Positions 38,876-47,564 of a stretch of DNA of 64,000 bases are shown in pieces. The notes beneath the pieces are model-generated. The model was not told the DNA's origin. It worked only from the letters and a program-made list of their open reading frames with translations, and did no database searches. How positions within the stretch are numbered: position 1 is the stretch's first letter; every line of letters starts with the position of its first letter. Location of the stretch: positions 821,792 to 885,791 of the forward strand of contig WLWN01000001.1 of NCBI GenBank assembly GCA_012103575.1, given 5' to 3'. The DNA is from Kiritimatiellia bacterium. GTDB lineage: Bacteria; Verrucomicrobiota; Kiritimatiellia; WLWN01. The position numbers and the translations under genes are program-made.

Positions 38876-40207
38876 CTAAGGTTCTTTACATAGTTGATTA
38901 AAGAGTTTTGCCAATTTTTCCATTAATGCCCTTTGCTCAAATTCCGGAAAACGTCGCGTTGTCTGCTGTATTTTTTTTGCTTTCCACAGGTCATAGCTTT
39001 GGCGAATAAACCTTTTTATTCCTTCTTTATCATGATGCGTATACATCGTTCCTGTTCCGGTTTTTTCGAGTATATCAGCCGTGTCTCCGGGCACGGGACC
39101 TAGTCCAAGGATGGGATTTCCTGTTGGGAGGTATTCATAGATTTTTCCAGGAACCGTGGCCTCATTCAGCTGAAAATTGTTAATAACGACTACAAGTATC
39201 TGTGGCTGATAGAGGTATTCTAACAGTTTTTCATGTCCCACATAGGGCTGTATATTTAAGTTTTGTGCAGGAATCATCTGCGTAAGTAAAACTTGAGTAT
39301 TTGGGCTTATATTTCCGACCACATTAAACAAAACATCTCCTGAAAAGGTCTTGTCTTCCTCTGCGTATTCTTGGATTGCCTCCAAAAGATGGATCGGAAA
39401 CCCATTCGGGTAGATCGTTCCATAGTAGGATATAGGGAACCGGTCTGAACTAGGTTCGACATCTTTTATATCATCTCGGTCATAACCATTCGTAATAACA
39501 TGGCATTTGGAGGCTTGATCACGTGGAAGTTTAGAGACGAGAAGTTGCTTTAATCGTCTGTTGGCACATGTGATGTGGTTTGCGGTTTGAAGGACTTGGG
39601 CTTCGAGTTTTTGATTTATTGATTTGACCAATCTTAAGCGAGGGACCGTGTTGTAAGCGTGATTTTCTAGCCAAGGATCGCGAAAATCGGCTACCCAAGG
39701 AATCTTCATTTTTTTACTCAGCCTTTGTGCGATCAGATGAGTGGTATAGGGAGGCGCTGAAGAGAAAATAAGTTCGGGTTGTTCTTTTTCTATAATCTGT
39801 GTACCGATTTTACATGCGTCTTTTCGCCACCCAATGCGTGAGTCAGGAATAAATAGGTTGAGTCGGATATATTCTCCGATTTTTTTGTTTAAAGACATTG
39901 CCTGGGGCTTGATTTTTTTCGACTGGGGAGCCTTTTTTCTTAGAGGGTTCTTAAACCAAGCAATTAAGCGACTAAATTGTTTATAGAGGATGTGAGGTTC
40001 GAGAGGCCTCGCTAGATATACGTGATCGATATTGACTACATCATGTTTTAAACTTTCATCGGTAGTCATATAGTCACCGTTTCTAACGGTCAATACGATG
40101 GGCATCCATCCGTAGCGGTTAAGATATTTACAGAATCTTGTAATTCGCTGAATGCCTCCTCCCCCTGCTGGGGGCCAGTAATAGGTTATAAATAATACCT
40201 TTTTCAT
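38876..40207 (-). CDS. Glycosyltransferase family 4 protein
   Basis: The opening KKVLFITYYWPPAGGGGIQR with its glycine-rich loop, the middle PWVADFRDPWLEN, and the C-terminal half (HVITNGYDRDD, NPILGLGPVPGDTADILEKT) are those of GT-B fold glycosyltransferases that act on sugar nucleotides. It is about 443 residues from ATG 40207. The frame is open to 40237, but that would overlap the divergent gene. It probably builds cell-surface or exopolysaccharide. Acceptor and donor are unknown. Confidence 0.85.
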   Translation of the reverse strand: MKKVLFITYYWPPAGGGGIQRITRFCKYLNRYGWMPIVLTVRNGDYMTTDESLKHDVVNIDHVYLARPLEPHILYKQFSRLIAWFKNPLRKKAPQSKKIKPQAMSLNKKIGEYIRLNLFIPDSRIGWRKDACKIGTQIIEKEQPELIFSSAPPYTTHLIAQRLSKKMKIPWVADFRDPWLENHAYNTVPRLRLVKSINQKLEAQVLQTANHITCANRRLKQLLVSKLPRDQASKCHVITNGYDRDDIKDVEPSSDRFPISYYGTIYPNGFPIHLLEAIQEYAEEDKTFSGDVLFNVVGNISPNTQVLLTQMIPAQNLNIQPYVGHEKLLEYLYQPQILVVVINNFQLNEATVPGKIYEYLPTGNPILGLGPVPGDTADILEKTGTGTMYTHHDKEGIKRFIRQSYDLWKAKKIQQTTRRFPEFEQRALMEKLAKLFNQLCKEP

Positions 40208-40270
40208 TATTTTATTTGCTGTTGACTGATTATACAAATTCCTTGTTATAATGAAGAAGAAACACTTCCA

Positions 40271-41155
40271 GTGACCATTCGAGATTTGCCTCGATCACTG
40301 CCGGGCATCGATGAGATTGAGGTTTTAATCATTAATGACGGTAGCGAAGATCGAACGTGTGAAGTGGCCAAAGAATGTGGCGTACATCATATTGTTGGTT
40401 TTGCTAAGAACCGCGGTTTAGCCAAAGCCTTTATGTGTGGAATGAATGCCTCCCTAGAACGCGGGGCGGATATTATTGTGAATACAGATGCGGACAATCA
40501 ATATGTTGGGGCGGATATTTCCAAACTCGTAGAACCGCTTCTTCATGGAAAGGCCGATGTGGTGATTGGTGACCGTGAAACACATACCATCGACCATTTT
40601 TCTCACTTTAAAAAATTTTTACAACGGCATGGAAGCTTTATCGCCGGATATCTTTCTGGAGCAAAAACATCGGATGCCACAAGCGGATTTCGTGCATTTA
40701 CACGTGAAGCTGCTTTAGAGTTAAATATAATCAGCGACTTTTCGTATACGTTGGAAACACTCATTCAAGCGGGGAGAAAACGCTTAGCCGTACAATTTGT
40801 TTCTGTTCGAACGAATGAAAAGCTTCGAGAATCCCGTTTATTCAAAAATATATTCCAGTTTGTAAAACGTTCTGGATCGACCATGATTCGGATTTACACG
40901 ACGTATGAACCGCTAAAAGTATTCTTAGGAATCGCTGCTGTTTTTCTGACTAGTGGGTTGTTTCTCTTTGCTCGATTTTTGATTTTCTACCTGCAGGGAT
41001 CGGGCGGAGGACATATTCAGTCTTTAATTTTGGGTGCGCTGTTATGTCTTTTAGCCGGGTTTCTCGCGATCCTTGGAATTTTAGCCGATATGATAACCGC
41101 GAACAGAAAACTAATCGAAGAAATTCTTAAACGTGAACGGGATCATTGCAAATAG
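40271..41155 (+). CDS. Glycosyltransferase family 2 membrane protein, 5' end doubtful
   Basis: The GT-A core is clear: EVLIINDGSEDRTCEVAKE, GFAKNRGLAKAF, IIVNTDADNQY (DxD metal motif) and SGFRAFTREAA. Two C-terminal helices follow (VFLGIAAVFLTSGLFLFARF, LILGALLCLLAGFLAILGIL), as in dolichyl-phosphate-mannose-synthase-like enzymes. From GTG 40271 the protein lacks the first strand. In frame upstream it reads LIIQIPCYNEEETLP back to a CTG at 40226, only 18 bp from the divergent gene's ATG. A TTGACT/TATAAT pair (19-bp spacer) overlaps that stretch. Either CTG is the start, or the 5' end was lost by a deletion. Confidence 0.78.
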   Translation: MTIRDLPRSLPGIDEIEVLIINDGSEDRTCEVAKECGVHHIVGFAKNRGLAKAFMCGMNASLERGADIIVNTDADNQYVGADISKLVEPLLHGKADVVIGDRETHTIDHFSHFKKFLQRHGSFIAGYLSGAKTSDATSGFRAFTREAALELNIISDFSYTLETLIQAGRKRLAVQFVSVRTNEKLRESRLFKNIFQFVKRSGSTMIRIYTTYEPLKVFLGIAAVFLTSGLFLFARFLIFYLQGSGGGHIQSLILGALLCLLAGFLAILGILADMITANRKLIEEILKRERDHCK

Positions 41156-41157
41156 TT

Positions 41158-41320
41158 CCTGGATCCGTCAGTTAAACGCGGTTTTCTGCACGAACCATTT
41201 GGGCCAAAAGGAATTACAAAAAAGCCTCGACGCACCCAGCGGATGCGCCTGCGTTTTTTTGCAACCTTTTGCCTCCAAAGCATTCGCACAGAAATCCCAC
41301 GTTTAACTGACGGATCCAGG
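41158..41320. repeat. Palindromic insertion element, full double-arm copy B
   Basis: Arms start and end with CCTGGATCCGTCAGTTAAAC and its inverse. The left arm (type 2) runs to GACGCACCCAGCGG, the right arm (type 1) from ATGCGCCTGCG. TAGTT is duplicated on both sides (41153-41157, 41321-41325). The left copy contains the stop codon of the glycosyltransferase gene. Confidence 0.85.
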
Positions 41321-41458
41321 TAGTTCTCTTTTTAAGAGCAAATTTATACAAAAAGAAGGTTTCTCGGTATACGTTTTGGCACGTCGAAGAGATTGGACCT
41401 TCTGTAAAAAAACTAAGATTCCATTGCAGTTCCATGCTTTCAGCAATATTATAGCATT

Positions 41459-41750
41459 ATGAATGATATCACCTTCTCCTGGGATGATCGGAAAGATAGA
41501 GAAAATTAGCGCAAGCATGGTGTCTCGTTCGAGGAAGCAGCAACGGCATTTGCGGACGAGAACGCCAGATTGAAAAGATGATCGCGATCACTCACGGGAT
41601 GAAAACCGCTTCATATTGCTTGGCTTTAGCGCCAAGCTTCGCCTGCTTGTTGTCGTTCATGTCTATCGACAGGATGAAAAAGAAACTAGGATCATTTCGG
41701 CTCGCAAAGCGACCCGAAATGAACGCAAACAATATGGAGAATTCCTATGA
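41459..41750 (+). pseudogene. brnT: BrnT-type toxin, inactivated
   Basis: The frame opens MNDITFSWDDRKDREN, hits TAG at 41507-41509, continues RKHGVSFEEAATAFADENAR, then shifts frame near 41575. It ends LLVVVHVYRQDEKETRIISA and RKATRNERKQYGEFL. These are the conserved halves of BrnT, a RelE-fold ribonuclease toxin. Stop plus frameshift make it inactive. Its stop codon overlaps the ATG of brnA (ATGA), the usual toxin-antitoxin coupling. Confidence 0.85.
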
Positions 41751-41959
41751 AAAAAGAATATGACTTCTCGGATTCTGTAAGGAACCCTTATGCCAAGCTC
41801 CTGAAGAAGCAGGTGACGCTTCGCCTCAATACGGATGCAATAACGTACTTCAAAACGTTAGCCAAAGAGACCGGAGTTCCCTATCAGAACCTTATCAATC
41901 TCTATCTCACGGAATGTGCCCACTCAGGAAGAAAACTCAGGCTAAAGTGGGCATCTTGA
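41747..41959 (+). CDS. brnA: BrnA-type antitoxin (ribbon-helix-helix)
   Basis: The 70-residue protein MKKEYDFSDSVRNPYAKLLK, then QVTLRLNTDAITYFKTLAKE with TGVPYQNLINLYL, has the BrnA/CopG-like DNA-binding fold. It would neutralise BrnT and repress the operon. It is intact while its toxin is dead, so it is an orphan antitoxin in this genome region. An attC-like site follows 30 bp downstream, so the pair looks like an integron gene cassette. Confidence 0.85.
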   Translation: MKKEYDFSDSVRNPYAKLLKKQVTLRLNTDAITYFKTLAKETGVPYQNLINLYLTECAHSGRKLRLKWAS

Positions 41960-41987
41960 GGCGATAATCGAAAAATAAAATAAGGAT

Positions 41988-42054
41988 TACTTGAACAAGC
42001 GAGTTCAGCTTATCGGACACTCCGCGCCCGAACGCTGATTCGAGACGTTGGGCA
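41988..42054 (+). other. attC-like recombination site 1 (degenerate)
   Basis: The right core GTTGGGC (42047-42053) fits GTTRRRY. The left core TTGAAC is degenerate. The inner arms CGAGTTCAGC and GCTGATTCGA pair with one bulged base. A gene starts 11 bases after it. Confidence 0.55.
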
Positions 42055-42064
42055 ATAAATAGAC

Positions 42065-42895
42065 ATGTCATTTGATCAAAAAAAAATCGCAAATGTTTAT
42101 TAAGTGCGGACGATTGTGTTGTCTGTGCTTGAAACAGTGCGGAATAAACCTAGAAGCTGCTCATATCTTTGATAAACATAAAGGCGGTTCAGATGATGAG
42201 GATAATGGAATTCCGTTATGTTTCGACTGCCATCAAGAAATTGGCGGTTATAACAAAAAGCATCCTAAAGGAAACAAATTCTCAACAGAAGAGCTAAAAG
42301 CGAAACGAAACCGGGTGTATTCTCTAGTAGATTCAGGGGCAATTTATGCTCAGATAATTGCTGAACAGGTCCGCGCCAGGACTCCATCGAGGGAAACTGC
42401 TTTAATTCCAGAAAGTTTAGATGCTCCAAAACCCTCATCAGAAGGAAAAAAGTTTTTGGAAATGTTGCTAAAAGAAGAAGTAGAGACTGAAGCACCAGCC
42501 CGGAGACTAAAACTACTGTCAAATTTGGATTCCGCTTTTGTTATCGATGAACTTCTTTCGATGACTGAACAACTAGAAACAGCAATTCAAACAATGGGGA
42601 GACTTTCAGCAACGGAGGCTTTTACTCCCGATCAACAAATACCTGGATCCGTCAGTTAAACGTGGGATTTCTGTGCGAATGCTTTGGAGGCAAAAGGTTG
42701 CAAAAAAACGCAGGCGCACCCGTCCAGGAAATAGTCATTCTAGAAAGAATGGTTCGTAGAATTACATTGTTTGGAACATTACCTTTAAAAATTGAATTGC
42801 TGAATAGCTTTCGACAGGAAATTCTAGGAACTGTTTCAGAAAATCTCAGAGCGGCCTTATTTGGAGAGTTATTGAATACGGTAAACATGGATTAA
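42065..42895 (+). pseudogene. HNH endonuclease-like cassette gene, frameshifted and interrupted
   Basis: ATG 42065 begins MSFDQKK, then an A9 run breaks the frame. The rest reads CGRLCCLCLKQCG, EAAHIFDKHKGGSDDEDNGI and PLCFDCHQEIGGYNKKHPKG, the zinc and HNH motifs of an HNH nuclease-like family. The frame is then cut at 42641 by a half copy of the palindromic element. It resumes as PVQEIVILERMVRRITLFGT and stops at 42895. Precise removal of the element restores DQQI-PVQEI in frame. Confidence 0.75.
42642..42717 (+). repeat. Palindromic insertion element, half copy C (type 1 arm)
   Basis: CCTGGATCCGTCAGTTAAAC, then GTGGGATTTCTGTGCGAATG, to GCAGGCGCA. It is the inverse complement of copy A and lies inside the HNH gene. 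Confidence 0.85.
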
Positions 42896-42958
42896 TTTTT
42901 AGAAGTCAACATATTAGTACCAGTTCTCGTCAAGCATATAGAAGACATACCAAAGGAA

Positions 42959-43249
42959 TTGCAGGCAGATTACACGATGGCTCTCCTTAACCAATCATTA
43001 TCAAGCTCTTTTACAGGGGCATCGGCAGCACGAACAAGCTTGATGCAACTCCCTGAATATATGGTTCAGGCAGCGCTTCCCAAAATCAATAGTGAATACT
43101 TGTGGCGGAATGGTAACAAAAAGTATATCAAGCAATTTATAGCAAAATATGAACATCTCACTTTAGGCAAGTTGAAGTCATTATTCGAAGACTTAAAAAG
43201 CTTGGGACACAAGGATTTTTCGAGAAAATATTACCCTTTCAAAGAATAA
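42959..43249 (+). CDS. Hypothetical protein of the cassette array
   Basis: The 96-residue frame from ATG 42959 contains PEYMVQAALPKINSEYLWRN and YEHLTLGKLKSLFEDLKSLG. It is charged and without membrane segments. The frame is open upstream to about 42900 (VPVLVKHIEDIPKELQADY), so the true start may be non-ATG or lost. I recognise no family. It ends just before the left core of attC site 2, as expected for the last gene of a cassette. Confidence 0.4.
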   Translation: MQADYTMALLNQSLSSSFTGASAARTSLMQLPEYMVQAALPKINSEYLWRNGNKKYIKQFIAKYEHLTLGKLKSLFEDLKSLGHKDFSRKYYPFKE

Positions 43250-43260
43250 CAATAGGCCCA

Positions 43261-45117
43261 ATCGGGTCGCCGAGACTGACCCATTAAGGGCCAGCCCCGG
43301 CTCCCACACCACCACGGCATGCGGGTCCGCACTGGGCGGTTCCGACTAGACTCGGAATTTTGGCCCGTAGTGAAGTATGATCCACTGATTGCGCATATTA
43401 GGAACCCCTTGTTCCTCTAACCATTGATTGGTCAACCCTTTCTGGACGATGCTGTTGCCCGCCATTCGCCAATAGCCTTTGCGGCTGCGGGAGGCGAGCT
43501 TTACTTCATTCTTCCAGATACCTAGCGCGATGAGGTGACGGCGGCGCATACGAGGTTGCTTCCACTGTTTCCAGTAGGTAGAGCCTCACCCTTCGTCTCA
43601 TCCACTCAGCCAGCTCCATTACCTGGGTATAGGTGTAGCTGAGGCTGAAGTAGTTGAGCCAACCGAGGATATAGCGTCGGAGTTCTTTAATAGCTTCCCC
43701 CCAACAGGGTGTCCCCGGTTCCGGCGGGTGATCTCACGTACTCGCTGCTTGAACCGTTCTCTCGCTTTGGCCGTCCACACCACTTTTCCGCGTGATCCTA
43801 ACTGGAAACCCAAAAAGGAACACTGTTTCAGCGGTGCGGTTCGACTCTTGGCATGGTGGACCTTCAGCTTCAGCGTTCTTTCGAGGAAGACGGTGAGGCT
43901 CTTCATAACCCGTTCGGCCGCTTTCGGACTCTTGACCATTACGATAAAGTCATCGGCATAGCGCGTGAAACGGTGTCCACGGGCTTCGAGTTCCTTATCC
44001 AGCGGATTGAGTACGATGTTGGCTAGCAACGGGGAGAGCGGGCCACCTTGCGGAACGCCCTTTGTCGTCGCCTCCCGACCTCCATCCGGATGTGCCACTC
44101 CTGCCTGCAGGTAACGGCGGATCAAAGCCAGGATCTTTCGGTCCCGGATCTTTTCGCGCAGTTGAGCCATAAGCCGGTCATGGTTCACCGTATCGAAGAA
44201 CGATTTAAGATCACAGTCTACCGCATGGCGGTATCCTGCTTTCCATCCGACTTCCAGCGTACGCACGGCCTGATGGGCATTGCGTCCTGCACGAAAGCCG
44301 TAGCTGTGTTTACTGAACCCACCTTCGAAGCGAGGGTTCAGCACTTGGGCCAGCGCCCTGCTGGATCACCCGATCCAAGACCGTGGGGATGCCCAGCGGG
44401 CGTTCTGACCCATCAGGTTTTGGGATATATACCCGGCGTACAGCCGCCGGGTGGTAGGTTCCCTTCATAAGCATGGAACGAACTCTTGGCCAATGTGCCC
44501 GCATGAATGCAGGAAAGTCTTGGACGGTCATACCGTCAAGACCCGGAGCCCCTGCGTTTGAGCGGACTTTACTCCACGCCTTATTCAGGTTCTCCGGAGC
44601 CAGGACCCGTTCCATCCGTGATTCATCTTGAGCATCCCCATGCTTCCCAGCGGGCGGGTTCTCATCCTTTCCTTGCCAACTGGCTTCATCGGTCAGGATG
44701 TCCTTTCCAAGGTTGGGATGCTCCTTCTCGGTTCGACCCTTCATGGCCTCAAGGCTTCCGGTCTCTTCGTTTATTCGGGTCACAGGACCCCCGGCTTGTG
44801 GCTCACTACTATGGTCTCTGCTGACTTCCCGCAAAGTAACCTCTGCGGGACCTCCCCAGGTAAGAGCGCGTTGCTCCGCGACACAACCACCGCATTTACC
44901 TCCATAATTGAACAGAAGGACTTCGCTGTGTTGTGCCAGCTCATCCCATCATATCGGCCTTCTATGCAGTTCTTATTCATTGGCTCATCGCTTTCCGCTA
45001 GCCTTCCTTCCCCCGGTCGGTTACCCTTCCAGAGTTGGCTTCACGTAGTCGTTCAGTTTATCTGTTCTTCTACAGGGGACTTGAACCCCATTTACAACGC
45101 GCCCATGCTGGGCGCAC
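43261..45117 (-). mobile_element. Group II intron inserted in an attC site (class C-attC type)
   Basis: On the minus strand the element begins GTGCGCCCAGCATGGGCGCG, a group II 5' end. It ends around GCGGACCCGCATGC, GGTGGTGTGGGAG and CCCGAT, like the 3' domains of bacterial introns. The exon junction is CGCATTGT / TGGGCC, so the joined exons read TTGTTGGGC, the core of an attC. It encodes a degraded reverse transcriptase. Confidence 0.85.
43346..44834 (-). pseudogene. Group II intron reverse transcriptase/maturase, frameshifted
   Basis: Three frame segments follow each other. The first carries AWSKVRSNAGAPGLDGMTVQ, YIPKPDGSERPLGIPTVLDR and VIQQ. The second has YGFRAGRNAHQAVRTLEVG, GVPQGGPLSPLLANIVLNPL and FTRYADDFIVMV (catalytic YADD). 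The third has the maturase end (SRKGYWRMAGNSIVQKGLTN, QWLEEQGV). Frame breaks near 44340 and 43680 inactivate it. Mobility would need a functional relative elsewhere in the genome. Confidence 0.85.
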
Positions 45118-45215
45118 ACAATGCGGTCGAGTTTACGGCTTGATCGTGGCTGCATGAAAATTGCGGAGCAATTTATCCCGCCACCACCGGCCGAAACTCA
45201 GCACGAGCGTTAGCT
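45118..45215 (+). other. attC site 2 (split by the group II intron)
   Basis: The left core GCCCA (43256-43260) joins AC (45118) to give GCCCAAC, matching RYYYAAC. The right core is GTTAGCT (45209-45215). Inner arms GAGTTTACGGC and GCCGAAACTC pair with one unpaired base, the mark of attC folding. Confidence 0.8.
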
Positions 45216-45238
45216 AATAGAAATAGAAAGGAGGAAGC

Positions 45239-45484
45239 ATGAACACAATTGAAGTAATAAGAGAGTTTTTTGGATGGTGTTCAATTATCAATATCGGGTT
45301 GTTGGCGTTGTCGGCAATACTGATCATTCCCCTTCGTAAAACTGTCTGTCGTATCCATGGAAAAATGTTTGATTTAGATGAAAGATATTTGTCTCAAGCG
45401 TATTTCCAATATTTGGCACAATACAAGATCGCCATATTTATTTTGAATATTGTCCTGTACTTCGCCTTGAAACTCATGAGCTGA
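45239..45484 (+). CDS. DUF6868-like small membrane protein (gene cassette)
   Basis: The 81-residue protein has two hydrophobic helices (WCSIINIGLLALSAILIIPL, YKIAIFILNIVLYFALKLM) separated by a conserved-looking RIHGKMFDLDERYLSQAYFQ loop. The layout matches DUF6868, a family often carried in environmental gene cassettes; this is recalled. A strong ribosome-binding site (AAAGGAGGAAGC) precedes ATG 45239. attC sites flank it on both sides, so it is a complete single-gene cassette. Function unknown. Confidence 0.7.
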   Translation: MNTIEVIREFFGWCSIINIGLLALSAILIIPLRKTVCRIHGKMFDLDERYLSQAYFQYLAQYKIAIFILNIVLYFALKLMS

Positions 45485-45492
45485 TCAAAGAA

Positions 45493-45594
45493 AGCTAACC
45501 ATGCGGTGGAGCTACGGCTTAATCGCGATGGCAACACAACTTGCTCTGCAAGTTTGGTGTCGTCACTGGCCGGCGCTCACCGCTAACGTTGGCT
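45493..45594 (+). other. attC site 3
   Basis: The left arm AGCTAACCATGCGGTGGAGC pairs with the right arm GCTCACCGCTAACGTTGGCT with one extra base on the left, the typical extrahelical base. Between them lies a palindrome, AACTTGCTCTGCAAGTT. Confidence 0.85.
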
Positions 45595-45604
45595 TAAATA
45601 GAAA

Positions 45605-46560
45605 ATGTCTGAACCTGATATAAAAAAACTATTTGAAGATTATCGGAAATCCCTACACAAGGAACTCCAGGATCTTCGCTCTATGATTGATCTCATTACA
45701 CAGATTGAAGGTCGAAGAAAGCTAGAAGGTGACCCTCCCATCAGTCGAATGACGATCTACCGCTACTTGTACAGTCCAAGAGGGGCTGGCTACCGAAAAT
45801 ACCTGCGTGGCCCCGGAAAGAAAAAACGAGCGACTCGGAAAAGCCATTCACGTATACACAACCAAACGATGATTGACCAACGCCCCGAAGAGGGTGAAAG
45901 TCGCAAGGTGGCAGGCCATTGGGAAGGTGACACTATTCAGGGCCAAACGAGAAAAGAGGCCTGTGTAGTCACTCTAGTAGATCGAGCGACTCGATATCTC
46001 ATCGCCGATCTTTTACCTCGATGCAATGCCGAATCGGTCAACCGTTCCGTACCTCAGTTCGCTGATTCAGGGCTCCCCTGTAAAACGGTGACTGTAGATA
46101 ATGGCATGGAGTTTGCCAGCCATGCTAAACTACAGAAAAAAATAGCAACCCCCATTTTCTTTGCTGAAGGGAGAAACCCTTGGCAAAGAGGGAGCAACGA
46201 AAACACGAATGGTTTGCTTCGCCAGTTTTTCCCGAAGAAAACCGACTTTGCTGCCCACAGCTCCGCTTAGTTGAGCTGGGCTGTGGAGTTACTGAATAAT
46301 AGACCGAGAAAATGCTTAGAATATAGAACGCCCAAAGAAATGATGGATAGCTTCGGTTTTGCACTTGTAAGTTGAGTCTGCACCATTGAAAACGAGCTTC
46401 AAAAGGCTTTCCAATCATTGGGGAAAACGAGCACAAAAAGGTCAAAAAAATGGAAGAGAAAGAGGTCTATAAGAAGATCAGATATTGATTTGATTATAGA
46501 GAATTTAAGACATGACGTTTACAGGAAGGGGGGGGTACGGACACTGTATCATTACCTGGG
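45605..46560 (+). pseudogene. Gene-cassette ORF interrupted by IS30 fragment
   Basis: The ORF begins 10 bases after attC 3 as MSEPDIKKLFEDYRKSLHKE, LQDLRSMIDLITQIE. It is cut at 45708 by the IS30 fragment. After the fragment it continues in register from 46385 as IENELQKAFQSLGKTSTKRS and SDIDLIIENLRHDVYRKG, up to the next insertion, IS630 at 46569. The product looks like a small charged coiled-coil protein of unknown function. Confidence 0.55.
45709..46384 (+). mobile_element. IS30-like insertion sequence, copy 2, 5'-truncated
   Basis: It carries the catalytic half of the copy 1 transposase (GHWEGDTIQGQTRKEACVVT onward). It lacks the left end and helix-turn-helix half, and has a TAG stop at 46268 where copy 1 has CAG. 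ATTGA flanks both sides (45704-45708, 46385-46389). Confidence 0.8.
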
Positions 46561-46568
46561 TATCTTTA

Positions 46569-47564
46569 GAGCATTTAACGATTGAAATGCCTCTCTAGAA
46601 GATCTATACTCCATGACATGAGTATAGCAACAGCAGAAATCCGGCGGCGTGCGATAGATGCCTACAAAATGGGCAAAGGTTCCCAGGCCGATATCGCATC
46701 TTCTTATCGTGTAGATCTTAGAACGTTTCAGCGTTGGCTCTCTCGTTTCAACGAAACCGGACAGACCGCTCCCCGACCGCGTGGGCATCGTCAGGCCCTC
46801 TACAGCGGAAAGCAGCTCAAGGCGTTGGCTCAACTGGTGGGCAAACATCCCGATGCAACGCTTGAAGAACTCAAGAACATGAGCGGCGTGAAGGGGTCGA
46901 TCATGGCCGTACAGCGGGCGTTGAATCGGTTGGGCTGCCGGTATAAAAGAAACGCTTCACGCCAGCGAGCAAGACCGGGCGGATGTAAATCTCTTGAGAA
47001 AGCAGTGGATCCAAGAGGTAGCCAAACTTGATCCAAGTCGCCTTGTCTTTATTGATGAATCCGGGGCGAAAACTAATATGACTCGTCTGCGGGGCCGGGC
47101 GTTGGGCGGGAACAGGCTTTTTACCAAAACGCCTCATGGACATTGGTGTACCACCACCTTGATTTCTTCGGTCCGCCTGGACGGAACAACAGCGGCCATG
47201 GAGGGGGAGGGGGCGACAGACACGGCTGTTTTTGGAGAATATATTCGCCGGGTTCTTCTCCCGACTCTTTCACCTGAAGACATCGTCATCATGGACAATC
47301 TTCGCGTCCATCACAATCCCAAGGTCATTGAACTCATTGAGTCATGCGGGACCCATGTAAGATTCCTTCCACCCTACAGTCCCGATTCCAACCCCATTGA
47401 AAAAATGTGGGGCAAGATAAAGAATCGGTTGGGCAGCCTTGCAGCCCGCAGTCAGCAGGAACTATCTGAAGCGATCACACAAGCGTTCGAAGAGGTTTCT
47501 CCCGACGAGGTAATCGGCTGGTTTTCTTCGTGCTACATCGCGACACCTCAATCGTGAAGCGCTC
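46569..47564 (+). mobile_element. IS630-family insertion sequence, copy 2
   Basis: The element is 996 bp with ends GAGCATTTAACGATTGAAAT and, from the right, GAGCGCTTCACGATTGAGGT (16 of 21 match). TA flanks both sides. It is nearly identical to copy 1 at 16106. It inserted in the stop codon of the HupE-like gene. Confidence 0.92.
46582..47557 (+). CDS. IS630-family transposase, two overlapping frames (copy 2)
   Basis: The organisation is the same as in copy 1. The helix-turn-helix frame 46582-47031 ends RYKRNASRQRARPGGCKSL. The DDE frame starts around 46994 with FIDESGAKTNM, IVIMDNLRVHHN and PYSPDSNPIEKMWGKIK. The +1 offset at TATAAAAGAAACG is conserved. This copy has the usual SNPIEKMW motif, where copy 1 has SNPIKKMW, so copy 1 has lost the third catalytic acidic residue (Glu to Lys) and this copy is the better candidate for activity. 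Confidence 0.85.

Noticed and set aside
44507..45143. Open frames on the plus strand across the group II intron
   Set aside because: They are antisense to the reverse transcriptase and the structured intron RNA, with no protein-like motifs.
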